DNA of 64,000 nucleotides from Neobacillus rhizophilus (GTDB lineage: Bacteria > Bacillota > Bacilli > Bacillales > Cytobacillaceae). The translations under genes were made by a program, and so were the position numbers. Under the pieces are notes generated by a model, which ran no database searches, had not been told where the DNA came from, and was given only the letters and a program-made list of their open reading frames with translations. Positions 1 to 8,400 of this stretch are shown piece after piece. The stretch spans positions 1,364,001-1,428,000 of the forward strand of contig NZ_JAGYPF010000001.1 of assembly GCF_018343535.1 (NCBI RefSeq). Direction: 5' to 3'. Positions within the stretch are counted from its first letter, which is position 1. Each line of letters starts with the position of its first letter.

Positions 1-673
1 TGCGTTCATTGACATCACTAGAATTCTCAATTTGTTCCGTATATTCTTCGATGACTTCCTCTAGCTTTTTAGTGATTTGAGATAGTTCTTCCATTGAAAG
101 TTGTTCGTTATTTTCTCGTGTTATTTCAGGGATAATTTGTTTTTCAAGCAACTCATTATAAATCTGATTAGACTTCTCCACCAAATTCGTATTATATTTT
201 TCAACGGATTTCTTCCATACAAATGTGAATTTATTAGCGTTCGCTTCGATTTTTGTACCATCAATAAAAATCGCTTCTTGATCGATTAGCTTTTCCTGCA
301 CAAGTTGGCAGCGAAACTGAACAAAACATTGACGAATCAATTCTTTCATTTCTGGATGTACACGGTAACGATTGATTGTACGGTAACTTGGTTCATAGCC
401 CTGAGCTAGCCACATCATACGGATACTATCTTTCACCAGACCCTCAATTTTTCTGCCTGAAAAGGCAGATTGCGTGTAACCACATAAAATAATCTTAAGC
501 ATCATGCGTGGGTGATGAGCAGGACAACCGGTATGTCGTAGGAAAGAGTCGAAGACTCCTGCAGGAATACTCTCTACTAAATGGTGAATTGAGAAAGCAA
601 TATCATTTTCTTGTAATTTAACTTCTAAATCTAAAGGTAAAATCAGTTGATTCATGTTATAATCTTTAAACAT
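1..673 (-). CDS. IS1182-family transposase, N-terminal part, cut by window edge
   Basis: The minus strand has an open frame from an ATG at 673-671 running off the window at base 1, giving about 224 residues. The start (MFKDYNMNQLILPLDLEV) and the stretch around HHPRMMLKIILCGYTQSAFS, GRKIEGL and RFRVHPE match the N-terminal DUF772 region typical of IS1182/IS5-like transposases, followed by the beginning of the catalytic domain (FIDGTKIEANANKFTFVWKK, where the D is likely the first of the DDE triad). The protein would catalyse transposition of its own element. The rest of the gene and the left end of the element lie outside the window, so intactness cannot be judged. Family assignment is from recognition of these motifs, not a search. 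Confidence 0.85.
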   Translation of the reverse strand, partial: MFKDYNMNQLILPLDLEVKLQENDIAFSIHHLVESIPAGVFDSFLRHTGCPAHHPRMMLKIILCGYTQSAFSGRKIEGLVKDSIRMMWLAQGYEPSYRTINRYRVHPEMKELIRQCFVQFRCQLVQEKLIDQEAIFIDGTKIEANANKFTFVWKKSVEKYNTNLVEKSNQIYNELLEKQIIPEITRENNEQLSMEELSQITKKLEEVIEEYTEQIENSSDVNER

Positions 674-754
674 AAGGACACTTCTTTCTGATTTGATTTT
701 GGTAGGGGTACTTAAATTTTATCAGAAGATGTCCTTTTTGTTATGAAAAAAATT

Positions 755-797
755 AAAGCCTGTGAAATTTTACTGCTCGTAAAATTTCACAGGCTTT
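755..797. terminator. Perfect 19-bp hairpin inside the IS end
   Basis: Bases 755-773 pair perfectly with 779-797 around the 5-nt loop TGCTC. T-rich flanks occur on both sides. It lies between the transposase start and the element end, a position in which IS1182-type elements often carry a terminator-like hairpin that blocks read-through transcription into the transposase. Confidence 0.7.
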
Positions 798-810
798 TTC
801 GGTTCTAGAG

Positions 811-831
811 GGGGTTTTGTCCCAGCCTCTT
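811..831. repeat. Probable terminal inverted repeat of the IS1182-like element
   Basis: The end reads GAGGCTGGGACAAAACCCC on the minus strand, resembling the GAGGCTGGGACAAAA-type termini I associate with IS1182 elements in Bacillaceae. The matching other end is outside the window, so the call rests on similarity and position only. Confidence 0.5.
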
Positions 832-873
832 CTTTTTTTAAATTTGTCATAATAGATAGTTGGTTGTTCGGAA

Positions 874-1068
874 CTAGTTAATTTTCTTCAATTCTTCTGT
901 CAATTGAAGAAATAATTCCTTGTTCCCATCTTGTAACGTTTGGTCGATTTCCTTCCGGATCTTCTCCCTTTTAAATTCAAGCAGGGCGTTGTTTAAAAAC
1001 ATCTCAGCAAGGACAGAATCAGTGTTTTCATCCGAATGTTGCGGGGAATTAAGTAACTTCTTTTCCAT
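874..1068 (-). CDS. Small IDEAL-domain protein
   Basis: A 64-residue protein starting at ATG 1068-1066, preceded by AAGGAG with 9-nt spacing; the in-frame TTG at 1077 is too close to that site. The C-terminal 40 residues (LNNALLEFKREKIRKEIDQ, then LQDGNKELFLQLTEELKKI) match the IDEAL domain, a short helical module in small Bacillales proteins and at the ends of regulators. Its molecular role is generally unknown and probably involves protein-protein interaction. It sits alone between the IS end and a divergent hydrolase gene. Confidence 0.75.
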   Translation of the reverse strand: MEKKLLNSPQHSDENTDSVLAEMFLNNALLEFKREKIRKEIDQTLQDGNKELFLQLTEELKKIN

Positions 1069-1252
1069 GGAAATCAACTCCTTGAGCTTTTTCTTATTAT
1101 ACAGTTAGTTTTCTAAAAATTCAAACACTTTATTTTGGAAATTTTTAAAAATTTAGGAATTAAAAAAGGAGTTATTTTAATTTATTGTTGTATGGATTAA
1201 TAAAAGGGGGAATATTAATTTCATCTATTTTTATTAATTGGGAGGAAGGATG

Positions 1253-2101
1253 ATGGAGCAGAATGTTGTAGCAGGGTATAAGCCGCTAAATAACATTAAT
1301 GTTTATTATGAATTTTATCCTAATCCAAACGCAGAAAGGACCTTCGTTTTATTGCACGGTTTTCTTTCTTCCACCTTCACCTATCGTCATTTAATTTCGT
1401 TATTAAAAAATGAGTATCAGGTGTTATCTATTGATCTTCCCCCTTTTGGGAAAAGTGCAAAATGCAGCCGATATATCTACTCCTATAAAAATTTAGCCGA
1501 TACCGTCATACAACTTATCGAATCACTGGGCTTAAAAAAAATGACTTTTATCGGCCATTCTATGGGTGGACAAATTGTTTTAAATATTCTTCACCTAAAA
1601 CAGGAGCTTGCCGACAAGGCAATTTTACTCTGCAGCTCAGCCTATTTAAAACGCGCGAAACTTCCGCTCATTCTTACCAGCTACCTGCCTTACTTTCATC
1701 GCTTCGTAAAGTATTGGTTTGCCAGAACCGGGGTAGAGAAAAACCTTCAGGAGGCCCTTTATAACCATTCCATTATTAATGAAGAGATGATAAATGGCTA
1801 TCTGCAGCCCTTTTTACAGGATGAAATATTTGTTGCGTTAACACGGATGATTCGCGACCGCGAAGGCGATCTTCCATCGGAAATTTTAAAACAAATCAAA
1901 ACACCATGCTTATTAATCTGGGGTGACCAGGATAAATCAGTGCCTTTAAAAATTGGGGAGAAATTAAACAAGGACCTAGCAAACTCGGAATTGATTATCT
2001 TAAAAGAAACCGGCCATGCTCTGCCAGAGGAACGTCCCATGGAGGTATTCGAATATATAAAAAACTACATTGGCAAATTCCAAACAACTGCGTCTAGCTG
2101 A
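1253..2101 (+). CDS. Alpha/beta hydrolase, YugF-like
   Basis: A 282-residue alpha/beta-hydrolase. The nucleophile elbow GHSMGG puts Ser near residue 103; the oxyanion region is LLHGFLSS near residue 35; the acid is probably Asp in IWGDQDKSVP and the His is in ETGHALPEERP. The pattern YYEFYPNPNAERTFVLLHGF and TRMIRDREGDLPSE strongly recalls B. subtilis YugF, a putative hydrolase of unknown substrate. The start is set by GGAGG at 1241-1245, 7 nt before ATG 1253; a TTG at 1238 and an ATG at 1250 are also in frame. It is monocistronic and ends at a shared bidirectional terminator. Confidence 0.85.
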   Translation: MEQNVVAGYKPLNNINVYYEFYPNPNAERTFVLLHGFLSSTFTYRHLISLLKNEYQVLSIDLPPFGKSAKCSRYIYSYKNLADTVIQLIESLGLKKMTFIGHSMGGQIVLNILHLKQELADKAILLCSSAYLKRAKLPLILTSYLPYFHRFVKYWFARTGVEKNLQEALYNHSIINEEMINGYLQPFLQDEIFVALTRMIRDREGDLPSEILKQIKTPCLLIWGDQDKSVPLKIGEKLNKDLANSELIILKETGHALPEERPMEVFEYIKNYIGKFQTTASS

Positions 2102-2125
2102 AATACTTATGAATTATGCAAAATA

Positions 2126-2155
2126 AACCCGCCAGGTTGGAGATACTGGCGGGTT
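2126..2155. terminator. Bidirectional intrinsic terminator
   Basis: A perfect 10-bp stem (AACCCGCCAG, bases 2126-2135, with 2146-2155) lies between the convergent hydrolase gene and the acidic secreted protein gene. Confidence 0.8.
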
Positions 2156-2160
2156 ATTCC

Positions 2161-3039
2161 TTATTTATATCGGTTATCTGCATTTTGGTATTTTTCATCA
2201 TGAAGATGATCAATAAACTCATTGGAGATTTCCCCCAAATGAATCATTAGTTCTCCCTGGTCAATTGTTTCTCCAGTTTGGAAATATGACCCTGGAATTG
2301 TAAAGTCAATCAAATGTTCACCTGCAATACTGGATAGACCGACATACAAATTATCAGGTGCTTCCTTCATTTTAAGCAGTTCTTTTAAGGAGATATTCTG
2401 ATTGTTGACTTTAAATTGAACCTTGATTTCATAAGTTTCAATGGTTTCAGTGAGTATTTGCACCAATTCATCCAGCTGTTCTTCTGTAAGGTCGGTGGTA
2501 TCATCAAGACCTACAAATTTTTCCAAAAGAGAGTCATACAAATCCATTTGGTCCAGCTGATATCTGTTTTTCTCTTCTACCTGCCCAAGATAATTAAAAA
2601 ACTTCTCAGATTCTTCTTCAGTAATCCCAATTTCGTTTAATTCACTTTCTATATCAGCCATATACTTATCATGATTGACATAAAAGTCTAATGCAGAATC
2701 CAAATCCTCTATGAACTTATACTCCCCCAGAGAATCACCAAAATGATTCAACAAATCATCCAGTTCTTTCTGGGACAGGTGATACTTCGTTAATAGTTCC
2801 TGTAAATTTTGTTCATTGATAGGTGTCCCGAGGAACTCACGAAGTTCATCAATTGAAGCAAATTCATCCAAGGGAATTTCATAAAAATCAAGATAATCCT
2901 GAAGTTCTTGCTTCGTCCAACCAATTTCCTGCAAATACTGGTTTAGTTCTGTATCTGTTGGTGCTGCAGATACAAAAGGAACACTAAACAAAAACATGAA
3001 CAGGATGAAGGAAAAGCTAATGATCCTCTTTATATTCAA
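2161..3039 (-). CDS. Secreted acidic repeat protein (processed acidic surface protein-like)
   Basis: A 292-residue protein with an N-terminal signal peptide (MNIKRIISFSFILFMFLFSV, cleavage probably after FVSA near residue 25) and a strongly acidic mature part. Residues 26-100 hold two related repeats of the form ELxxYL..LDEFASIDELREFLG and LTKYHLSQKELDDLL; a C-terminal beta-rich part follows. This resembles the 'processed acidic surface protein' family, members of which I recall ending in an LPxTA-type sortase motif. No such motif or C-terminal membrane segment is present here; the protein ends DNRYK. AGGAGG with 8-nt spacing favours the TTG at 3039 over the one at 3069. Function unknown. Confidence 0.65.
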   Translation of the reverse strand: MNIKRIISFSFILFMFLFSVPFVSAAPTDTELNQYLQEIGWTKQELQDYLDFYEIPLDEFASIDELREFLGTPINEQNLQELLTKYHLSQKELDDLLNHFGDSLGEYKFIEDLDSALDFYVNHDKYMADIESELNEIGITEEESEKFFNYLGQVEEKNRYQLDQMDLYDSLLEKFVGLDDTTDLTEEQLDELVQILTETIETYEIKVQFKVNNQNISLKELLKMKEAPDNLYVGLSSIAGEHLIDFTIPGSYFQTGETIDQGELMIHLGEISNEFIDHLHDEKYQNADNRYK

Positions 3040-3203
3040 ATTTATTTCCCTCCTCAGAACTTTGTTCAATATTAATGTTCCCTTTGTAAAAAAGTTAAGA
3101 AATGAAAATTATTGGCTGATTTGGTTAAATAAAAAATTGGTAAAAAAAAGATGCCTTATATCGGCACCCGTTTCGATTAATAAAAACAAGCTAGCTGGAA
3201 AAC

Positions 3204-3803
3204 CTATTTAAACCAGCCTTTCTCCTTTGATTGGGTTATGGCTTCAATCCGGTTTTTTACCTCCAGTTTATCGAGAATAATGGAGATGTAATTCCGGACC
3301 GTCCCTGTTTTGATGCTAAGCTCTTCCGCTATTTCTTTTGTGTTTTTGCCGTCTGCTACTAGTTCTAATACCTCTCGTTCCCGGTCTGTTAATGGATTTT
3401 CTTCGGCGTACACATCGTCCATTAATTCTGGCGCATAGATTCGTCTTCCTGCCACAACACTTCGGATGGAACTTGCCAATTCTTCACTTGGGCTATCCTT
3501 TAAAAGATATCCGCTCACCCCTGCCTTTAAAGCCCGCTGAAAATACCCTGATCTGGCAAAGGTTGTCAAAATGATCACCTTGCAGCTTAGACCCTTAATT
3601 TCCTCTGCGGCCTCAAGTCCGCTTTTGCCGGGCATCTCAATATCCATAATACAGACATCAGGACTTAGATTCTTGACAAGAGTAACGGCATCTTCTCCGT
3701 TGGTGGCCTTCCCCACTACCTCCATGTCCTCTTCCAAATTAAGTAATGACCCAAATGCACCGAGAAGCATTTGTTGATCTTCGGCGATGACAATCCTAAT
3801 CAT
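3204..3803 (-). CDS. desR: NarL/LuxR-family response regulator, DesR-like
   Basis: A 199-residue response regulator: receiver domain at residues 1-120 with the phosphoacceptor Asp in SPDVCIMDIEMPG, and a C-terminal LuxR-type helix-turn-helix (LTDREREVLELVADGKNT to about residue 185). The upstream overlapping kinase is DesK-like, so this is probably the partner regulator. In B. subtilis, DesR activates the acyl-lipid desaturase gene des in the cold. No desaturase gene is adjacent or anywhere in the window, so the target here is unknown. ATG 3803 has GGAGAG 6 nt upstream; a TTG at 3809 is less likely. It overlaps the end of the kinase gene by 8 nt. Confidence 0.8.
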   Translation of the reverse strand: MIRIVIAEDQQMLLGAFGSLLNLEEDMEVVGKATNGEDAVTLVKNLSPDVCIMDIEMPGKSGLEAAEEIKGLSCKVIILTTFARSGYFQRALKAGVSGYLLKDSPSEELASSIRSVVAGRRIYAPELMDDVYAEENPLTDREREVLELVADGKNTKEIAEELSIKTGTVRNYISIILDKLEVKNRIEAITQSKEKGWFK

Positions 3804-4938
3804 TTCCAACTCTCCTATCCTGGCGAGGTTTTAAGTCTACTGGGACTTTAATAATTATAGCAGTACCATTGCTTGTCAATAGCTCTAAACTGCCGTTGAT
3901 AAATTCCAGCCTTTCCTGCATCCCTCTCAAACCATGGCCATCAGAAATTTTCCCCTTGACAGTTTTAAATGAACCATTATCATGTATCGTCATCACGACT
4001 TCTTTCCACGTTTGCTCAATAGAGATTAAACAACTGCTAGCCCCGCTGTGTTTCACAACATTATTAATCGCTTCTTTTAAGCACATGCTTAAAATATTCT
4101 CAGTAAATGGCGTGACATTTGTTAAAATAAATTCTCCGCTGCATTCCAGACCGATTTGAGCGGCTGCAAGCATTTGTTTAATACGCTGAATTTCATCCTT
4201 TAAACGAATTCCCCGCATGGAGGAAACCATTTTTCTCACTTCACTTAATGCAGTTCGTGCCGTAGCTTGAACATCTTTTAGTTCGTTTCGGGCCTGATCG
4301 GGGTCCTTCGAGATTAACTTTCTTGCTAAATCAGACTTTAGCCCAATCATGGAAAGCTTTTGCCCCAGTGTGTCATGAAGATCGCGGGCAATCCGTTCCC
4401 GCTCCTCAAGTTTAATCAGTTCAGAAATCCGTTTGTTGGCATCCTCGAGTTTTTCTTCAAGCTGCCCTCTCTCCTTGCGGTTATGGATACTAAATGGAAG
4501 GAGAATGACGCTAATCCAAATAATGATGACAAACGGGAGTTGCTGCAAAAACAATTTTTCATGGATGACAATGCTGTAATTGATGGAAGCGGAAGTACTT
4601 AGCAAATGGATAAAGTACAATGTAAAGAAAGCAACCCGATCCTTGATATTTCCTAGAAAGTAAGCAAGAAAAAAAGCGAAATATACATAGCTGAAAAGGC
4701 TGGTTGCAGTTATGGAAATCGCAATCAAAATCATTGTCCAAACATATACAAGCCAGCCTTTGGAAATAAAGGCAATCCGATAGAAAATAAAGAACGCCAA
4801 TGTCAGCGCGATCCCAACAACGATTTGCAGTGTTGTTGGAGCCTGAAATATAAAATAAAATGGCAAAATACAAAGAACAGTCCAAATATACGGTGCAATC
4901 CCGTTCGCTTTTTGGAATGTCAGTAAACTCTTTAGCAT
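3796..4938 (-). CDS. desK: Sensor histidine kinase, DesK-like
   Basis: A 380-residue membrane histidine kinase with about five N-terminal membrane segments (residues 10-150) and a HisKA_3 dimerisation/phosphoacceptor domain containing ERERIARDLHDTLGQKLS (the His is the phosphorylation site). The C-terminal HATPase has NNVVKHS (N box) and GHGLRGMQERL (G box). The DHp helix GLKSDLARKLISKDP is close to B. subtilis DesK, which senses membrane thickness/fluidity. ATG 4938 is chosen because AGAGG precedes it; ATG 4980 lacks a ribosome-binding site. It forms an operon with the response regulator. Confidence 0.82.
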   Translation of the reverse strand: MLKSLLTFQKANGIAPYIWTVLCILPFYFIFQAPTTLQIVVGIALTLAFFIFYRIAFISKGWLVYVWTMILIAISITATSLFSYVYFAFFLAYFLGNIKDRVAFFTLYFIHLLSTSASINYSIVIHEKLFLQQLPFVIIIWISVILLPFSIHNRKERGQLEEKLEDANKRISELIKLEERERIARDLHDTLGQKLSMIGLKSDLARKLISKDPDQARNELKDVQATARTALSEVRKMVSSMRGIRLKDEIQRIKQMLAAAQIGLECSGEFILTNVTPFTENILSMCLKEAINNVVKHSGASSCLISIEQTWKEVVMTIHDNGSFKTVKGKISDGHGLRGMQERLEFINGSLELLTSNGTAIIIKVPVDLKPRQDRRVGND

Positions 4939-5064
4939 AGCTGAACCTCTTTTTTCCTGAAATCCTTTACTTTCTATCATAGCCGAAAATGATTAAATTT
5001 TCCTCTTTATACTCTTTATTTTATGAAAACAAAACAGCTTTAAAGCCAACGAATAAAAAATAAA

Positions 5065-5097
5065 AACACCGCTATCCAAATGAACAGCAGTGTTTAA
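5065..5097 (-). terminator. Intrinsic terminator after the phasin-like gene
   Basis: On the minus strand AAACACTGCT pairs with AGCGGTGTTT (one G-U pair) and is followed by a T-rich run. It lies directly after the stop codon of the gene at 5103-5654. Confidence 0.65.
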
Positions 5098-5102
5098 AAT
5101 CA

Positions 5103-5654
5103 TTATTTTGCATTTACAAATACTTTTACACTTTCTTCAAGGCGATTAACCACTTGTTGATGGCTTTTTCTTGCGGCTTTTACATAACCATCTGTAACTT
5201 GCTGCCAGCTGCCTCTGCGCGCTCTTGAGTACTCAACATATTTTTCACTATTCTCAATAAAACTATTTTCGGTGCGGGCAACCAAATCAAGGCCGGCAGC
5301 TATCGGAGCTGCTACCAATTGTTCAATCCGGCCATTTACTTCTTCAATTTGTTCTTTTAATTCTGGGCGAACAACTTTTTTTGCTTCTGCTTCTTTTACA
5401 AGTCCGTTTGAAACACCCTTGACTAATTCACTATTGGTGTTTCTAAAAGTACGGTATAGATTTCCAAGCGAAAATCTGAATTCTTGATTAAACTTTACTA
5501 CCTCTTTAACTGCATTTAAATAAGCATCTTCCCTGTTTTCACGAATCTTTCTGGCACGGTCTAAGGATTGTTCATATTGATTCCAAAGTGTGTCAACTAA
5601 TTGGTTGGTCTGAAGAGATTCTTCAGCTTGGCCATTTTTCTTTGTTGTGCTCAT
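5103..5654 (-). CDS. Phasin-like polyhydroxyalkanoate granule protein
   Basis: A 183-residue, almost wholly alpha-helical protein without signal or membrane segments. It shares layout with the 201-residue gene at 8401: an acidic Asn/Gln-rich start, a helical segment with NREDAYLNAVKEVVKFNQEF, a central segment (IEEVNGRIEQLVAAPIAAGL) and a C-terminal helix rich in Arg/Lys. Phasins coat PHA granules, and the location two genes from phaC supports that role, though sequence alone is weak evidence. AAGGAGG precedes ATG 5654; the in-frame start at 5702 lacks a site. It is transcribed away from the hydrolase gene at 5867 and has its own promoter candidate. Confidence 0.6.
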   Translation of the reverse strand: MSTTKKNGQAEESLQTNQLVDTLWNQYEQSLDRARKIRENREDAYLNAVKEVVKFNQEFRFSLGNLYRTFRNTNSELVKGVSNGLVKEAEAKKVVRPELKEQIEEVNGRIEQLVAAPIAAGLDLVARTENSFIENSEKYVEYSRARRGSWQQVTDGYVKAARKSHQQVVNRLEESVKVFVNAK

Positions 5655-5738
5655 GTTTCTTCCTCCTTTTTCATTTTTAGTCCAATCGCTTAAATCTGGC
5701 ATTTTCTTTATGTAATTTCATTGCTAGTCTATATATGT

Positions 5739-5768
5739 AATTTACACCTATGTGTTATATTTTGTCAA
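5739..5768 (-). promoter_or_regulatory. Candidate sigma-A promoter for the phasin-like gene
   Basis: On the minus strand a perfect TTGACA (5768-5763) is followed after 18 bp by TAAATT (5744-5739), about 85 bp upstream of the start codon. Confidence 0.4.
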
Positions 5769-5866
5769 CACCAATTATATAATAAAATAATCAGAATATT
5801 ATAAATGTATATATTATAGAAATGAAGGAAACAAAGGTTATTAAAATTCACAGGGAGGAATGCAAT

Positions 5867-6646
5867 TTGCGTAATTTTTTTAAAGTCACCCATGAAATTC
5901 CTTATTTACGACTCGGTGCCGGTGAGCCTTTAGTTTTTATTCATGGACTTGGGGAGGTAAAAGAAGGTTGGTTACATCAGTTTGAATTAGCAGATCAATA
6001 TGACTTAATTATTCCTGATTTACGAGGACACGGTGAATATCAAAAGCCTGGTGAGATTTCAATAAAAAATTTCGCAGCCGATTGTATAAGTCTTATAAAA
6101 GGGCTAGGCTTTGAAAGCGCACACATATGCGGTTTATCCATGGGCGGTATGGTTGCACAAGAGATTTACCGTCAGGCACCAGAAGTATGCCGTTCCTTAA
6201 TGCTGGTCAGCACGTTCCATTATGCCCCGAAAAATTTCGGGAAATTATTTTTAGCCTATAGAAAGGCACGGGCAGCAAATAAAACTCCAGACATTACTAG
6301 GGAAACTGCAGCAAAGGTTTGCCTGTATACTTGGTCGAATGAGAATTTTGAACAATTTTACGAATTTTACCGTCCGAACAAGGAATATTATTTTAAAGCC
6401 ATGGAAGCGTGTCTTAAGGTCAATAATTTAACACTCCTTCCAAAAATCGAGGTGCCGACCCTTATTATTGGCGGACAATATGATTCCGTAACACCTGTCT
6501 GGATTCAATATTTAATGCATAAACAAATCCGCCACTCCGAGTTTGTGGTTTTTAGAAATACCGGCCATGTTGCTAAACTTGAAGCAAAAGATGCATTTAA
6601 TGAAGTGCTTCGCAATTTTTTGAATAAACACCAGGCTGCAAGTTAA
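5867..6646 (+). CDS. Alpha/beta hydrolase in the PHA locus
   Basis: A 259-residue alpha/beta-hydrolase with LVFIHGLGEVK (oxyanion region), GLSMGG (Ser elbow near residue 95), Asp in GGQYDSVTP and His in NTGHVAKLE. The start is TTG 5867, 7 nt after GGGAGG; ATG 5822 has no ribosome-binding site. It lies between the phasin-like gene and the convergent phaC. By context it could hydrolyse hydroxyacyl esters or thioesters, for example an intracellular PHA depolymerase or oligomer hydrolase; Bacillus intracellular PhaZ proteins are also alpha/beta-hydrolases. The substrate cannot be read from sequence. Confidence 0.75.
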   Translation: MRNFFKVTHEIPYLRLGAGEPLVFIHGLGEVKEGWLHQFELADQYDLIIPDLRGHGEYQKPGEISIKNFAADCISLIKGLGFESAHICGLSMGGMVAQEIYRQAPEVCRSLMLVSTFHYAPKNFGKLFLAYRKARAANKTPDITRETAAKVCLYTWSNENFEQFYEFYRPNKEYYFKAMEACLKVNNLTLLPKIEVPTLIIGGQYDSVTPVWIQYLMHKQIRHSEFVVFRNTGHVAKLEAKDAFNEVLRNFLNKHQAAS

Positions 6647-6648
6647 GG

Positions 6649-6668
6649 GGAAGGAAATTATTCCTTCC
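6649..6668. terminator. Bidirectional terminator between hydrolase and phaC
   Basis: GGAAGGAA (6649-6656) pairs with TTCCTTCC (6661-6668) across a 4-nt loop and is followed on the plus strand by TCTTTT. It separates convergent genes. Confidence 0.65.
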
Positions 6669-6730
6669 TCTTTTATGCAACACTATATACTATATATGCC
6701 CTTGTACCGTACTATATTCCTATTTCTTTG

Positions 6731-7798
6731 TTATAGGGGATTGGAACGGCTGGATGCCCATTGATCTACAATTTTTCCAAATAATCCAGAAAGCGCCAAG
6801 CCTACATGCCCGGTTTCCACAACAACATACGTTTTATCCTCGCTGGAAACTAGGTCCATGATTGGTTTACTTTGATCTTCCAGGATTAAATGGTCTCTAG
6901 AACCAGAAATAACATATAAATTGGCTTTAATATTTTTTAAGTCCGCCTTTTTATTGCCAATAACTAACTCACCTTTAACAAGCTTATTTTGTTTAAAAAG
7001 CTCATTAGCTAATTGACGGTAGGCTTCGCCTGCAAATGGAACCTGATCAACTGTCCATTTGTTCATACGCTGCCATTTATCAACATAACGCTGGTCATGT
7101 GCCCTCGAAAGCAGCATTGTGTAGTTAGTAAAATAAACAGGTGCTTGCATTGCCCTGAACATGCCTTCGACCATTTTAGGCGGGATGTTGCCATAAACAT
7201 CAATAAAGCTGTCTATGTTAATATCTCCGTTTCTAAAGCCTTCTGTCCATTTATCCGGACCGATAGCCGGTTTGAAATCAATTGGCACAGTTGCAACAAT
7301 TAAATTTTTAATCGGCTCATCAGCAATTGACGCATAAATGGAAGCAATCGTTCCGCCAAGGCAATAGCCGACCACGGTAATTTCATCCGCACCTGAATGG
7401 CGGATTGCACGCTTGACCGCAGTTCTTAAATACTTGTCGATATAAGTATCGAGACCAATTTTTTTGTCCTCATAGCCTGGTGTACCCCAATCTAACAAAT
7501 ACACCTCATAGCCTAAATTTGTGAGACCCTCGATCACGCTGGTCTTGGGAGCAACATCTAAAATATATGGCTTATTAAATAAGGAGTAAACAAAAAATAA
7601 TGGAATTTCATATTTTTTTTGTTTAGCAGGATAATGCCATAATACCGATTTATTTTTCCGCCATACTTCGTTCCTTGGCGAGTGTCCCATTTTCGGCGCC
7701 GGTCCAGTTAAAGCTTTTACAACATTCTTCCAACGATTCGTTTCTTTCTCATAATTCAATTCTGGAATCAAATTCTTAAAAGGTGTCTCTATCGCCAC
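6731..7798 (-). CDS. phaC: Class IV polyhydroxyalkanoate synthase subunit PhaC
   Basis: Catalytic subunit of PHA synthase, which polymerises (R)-3-hydroxyacyl-CoA into polyester with release of CoA at the granule surface. At 355 residues it has the length typical of class III/IV enzymes. The modified lipase box GYCLGG places the catalytic Cys at residue 146; Asp302 is in SGSRDHL and His331 in ETGHVGL. The start codon is GTG 7798 with GGGAGGG upstream. It is the last gene of a four-gene run (9468 to 6731), 24 bp after phaR, its obligatory partner in class IV enzymes. Confidence 0.95.
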   Translation of the reverse strand: MAIETPFKNLIPELNYEKETNRWKNVVKALTGPAPKMGHSPRNEVWRKNKSVLWHYPAKQKKYEIPLFFVYSLFNKPYILDVAPKTSVIEGLTNLGYEVYLLDWGTPGYEDKKIGLDTYIDKYLRTAVKRAIRHSGADEITVVGYCLGGTIASIYASIADEPIKNLIVATVPIDFKPAIGPDKWTEGFRNGDINIDSFIDVYGNIPPKMVEGMFRAMQAPVYFTNYTMLLSRAHDQRYVDKWQRMNKWTVDQVPFAGEAYRQLANELFKQNKLVKGELVIGNKKADLKNIKANLYVISGSRDHLILEDQSKPIMDLVSSEDKTYVVVETGHVGLALSGLFGKIVDQWASSRSNPL

Positions 7799-7822
7799 AG
7801 TTAAGTTTCCCTCCCTTTAAAA

Positions 7823-8386
7823 TTATTTAGATGATCCTGCACTAGATAACACAGGTTGCTCCGTTTTTTCCTTTTCAATCAGACCCTTAATAGCGTCAAG
7901 TTCTTCTTTAAAGTTACTTAACTTCAATAGTTCAAATTTCATTTCCTGAAGTTCAGCGTGCAGGCTCTTTGTATCGGCCAGTTCTTTTTTTGACTTAACC
8001 AATTCCTGTTTTAGCTGTTTTGTCAGTTTAATGATTTCCTGAGAGACTTCTACGACACTTGCAATCTCTTTACTCTGTGATTTTACAGAATCCTGTAAAT
8101 CCCAAATTTGCTCTTCAAGTGCCTCCATTTTCTCTTCTGCTTGAATCGTTAAGTTTGCCACATTTGTAACGTCGCTCTTCGTCGGTAAATTTAGGACACT
8201 TGCGAAGGCTTCTTGATTTTTTTTCAATTGCTCCAGATAACGGGTTTGCACTTCAGTTCCGAAATTGGACATTTTGACAAACTCATTGTTATTTGTCCAC
8301 AGGTAGATAAAATCATTGATTTGCTTTTCCCACAAAAGACTTAATTTATGAAAGGATTCATAAGGATCGTATTTTTTCTCCGACAT
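7823..8386 (-). CDS. phaR: Class IV PHA synthase subunit PhaR
   Basis: A 187-residue non-catalytic subunit that activates PhaC. The start SEKKYDPYESFHKLSLLWEK and the segment LNLPTKSDVTNVANL, EEQIWDLQDS match B. megaterium PhaR; residues 95-175 form a long coiled coil. The start at ATG 8386 has GAGGTG at 7-nt spacing; the ATG at 8392 is too close. There is no phaB reductase gene between phaR and phaC, unlike the B. megaterium order phaR-phaB-phaC. Confidence 0.92.
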   Translation of the reverse strand: MSEKKYDPYESFHKLSLLWEKQINDFIYLWTNNNEFVKMSNFGTEVQTRYLEQLKKNQEAFASVLNLPTKSDVTNVANLTIQAEEKMEALEEQIWDLQDSVKSQSKEIASVVEVSQEIIKLTKQLKQELVKSKKELADTKSLHAELQEMKFELLKLSNFKEELDAIKGLIEKEKTEQPVLSSAGSSK

Positions 8387-8400
8387 TAACATTCACCTCG

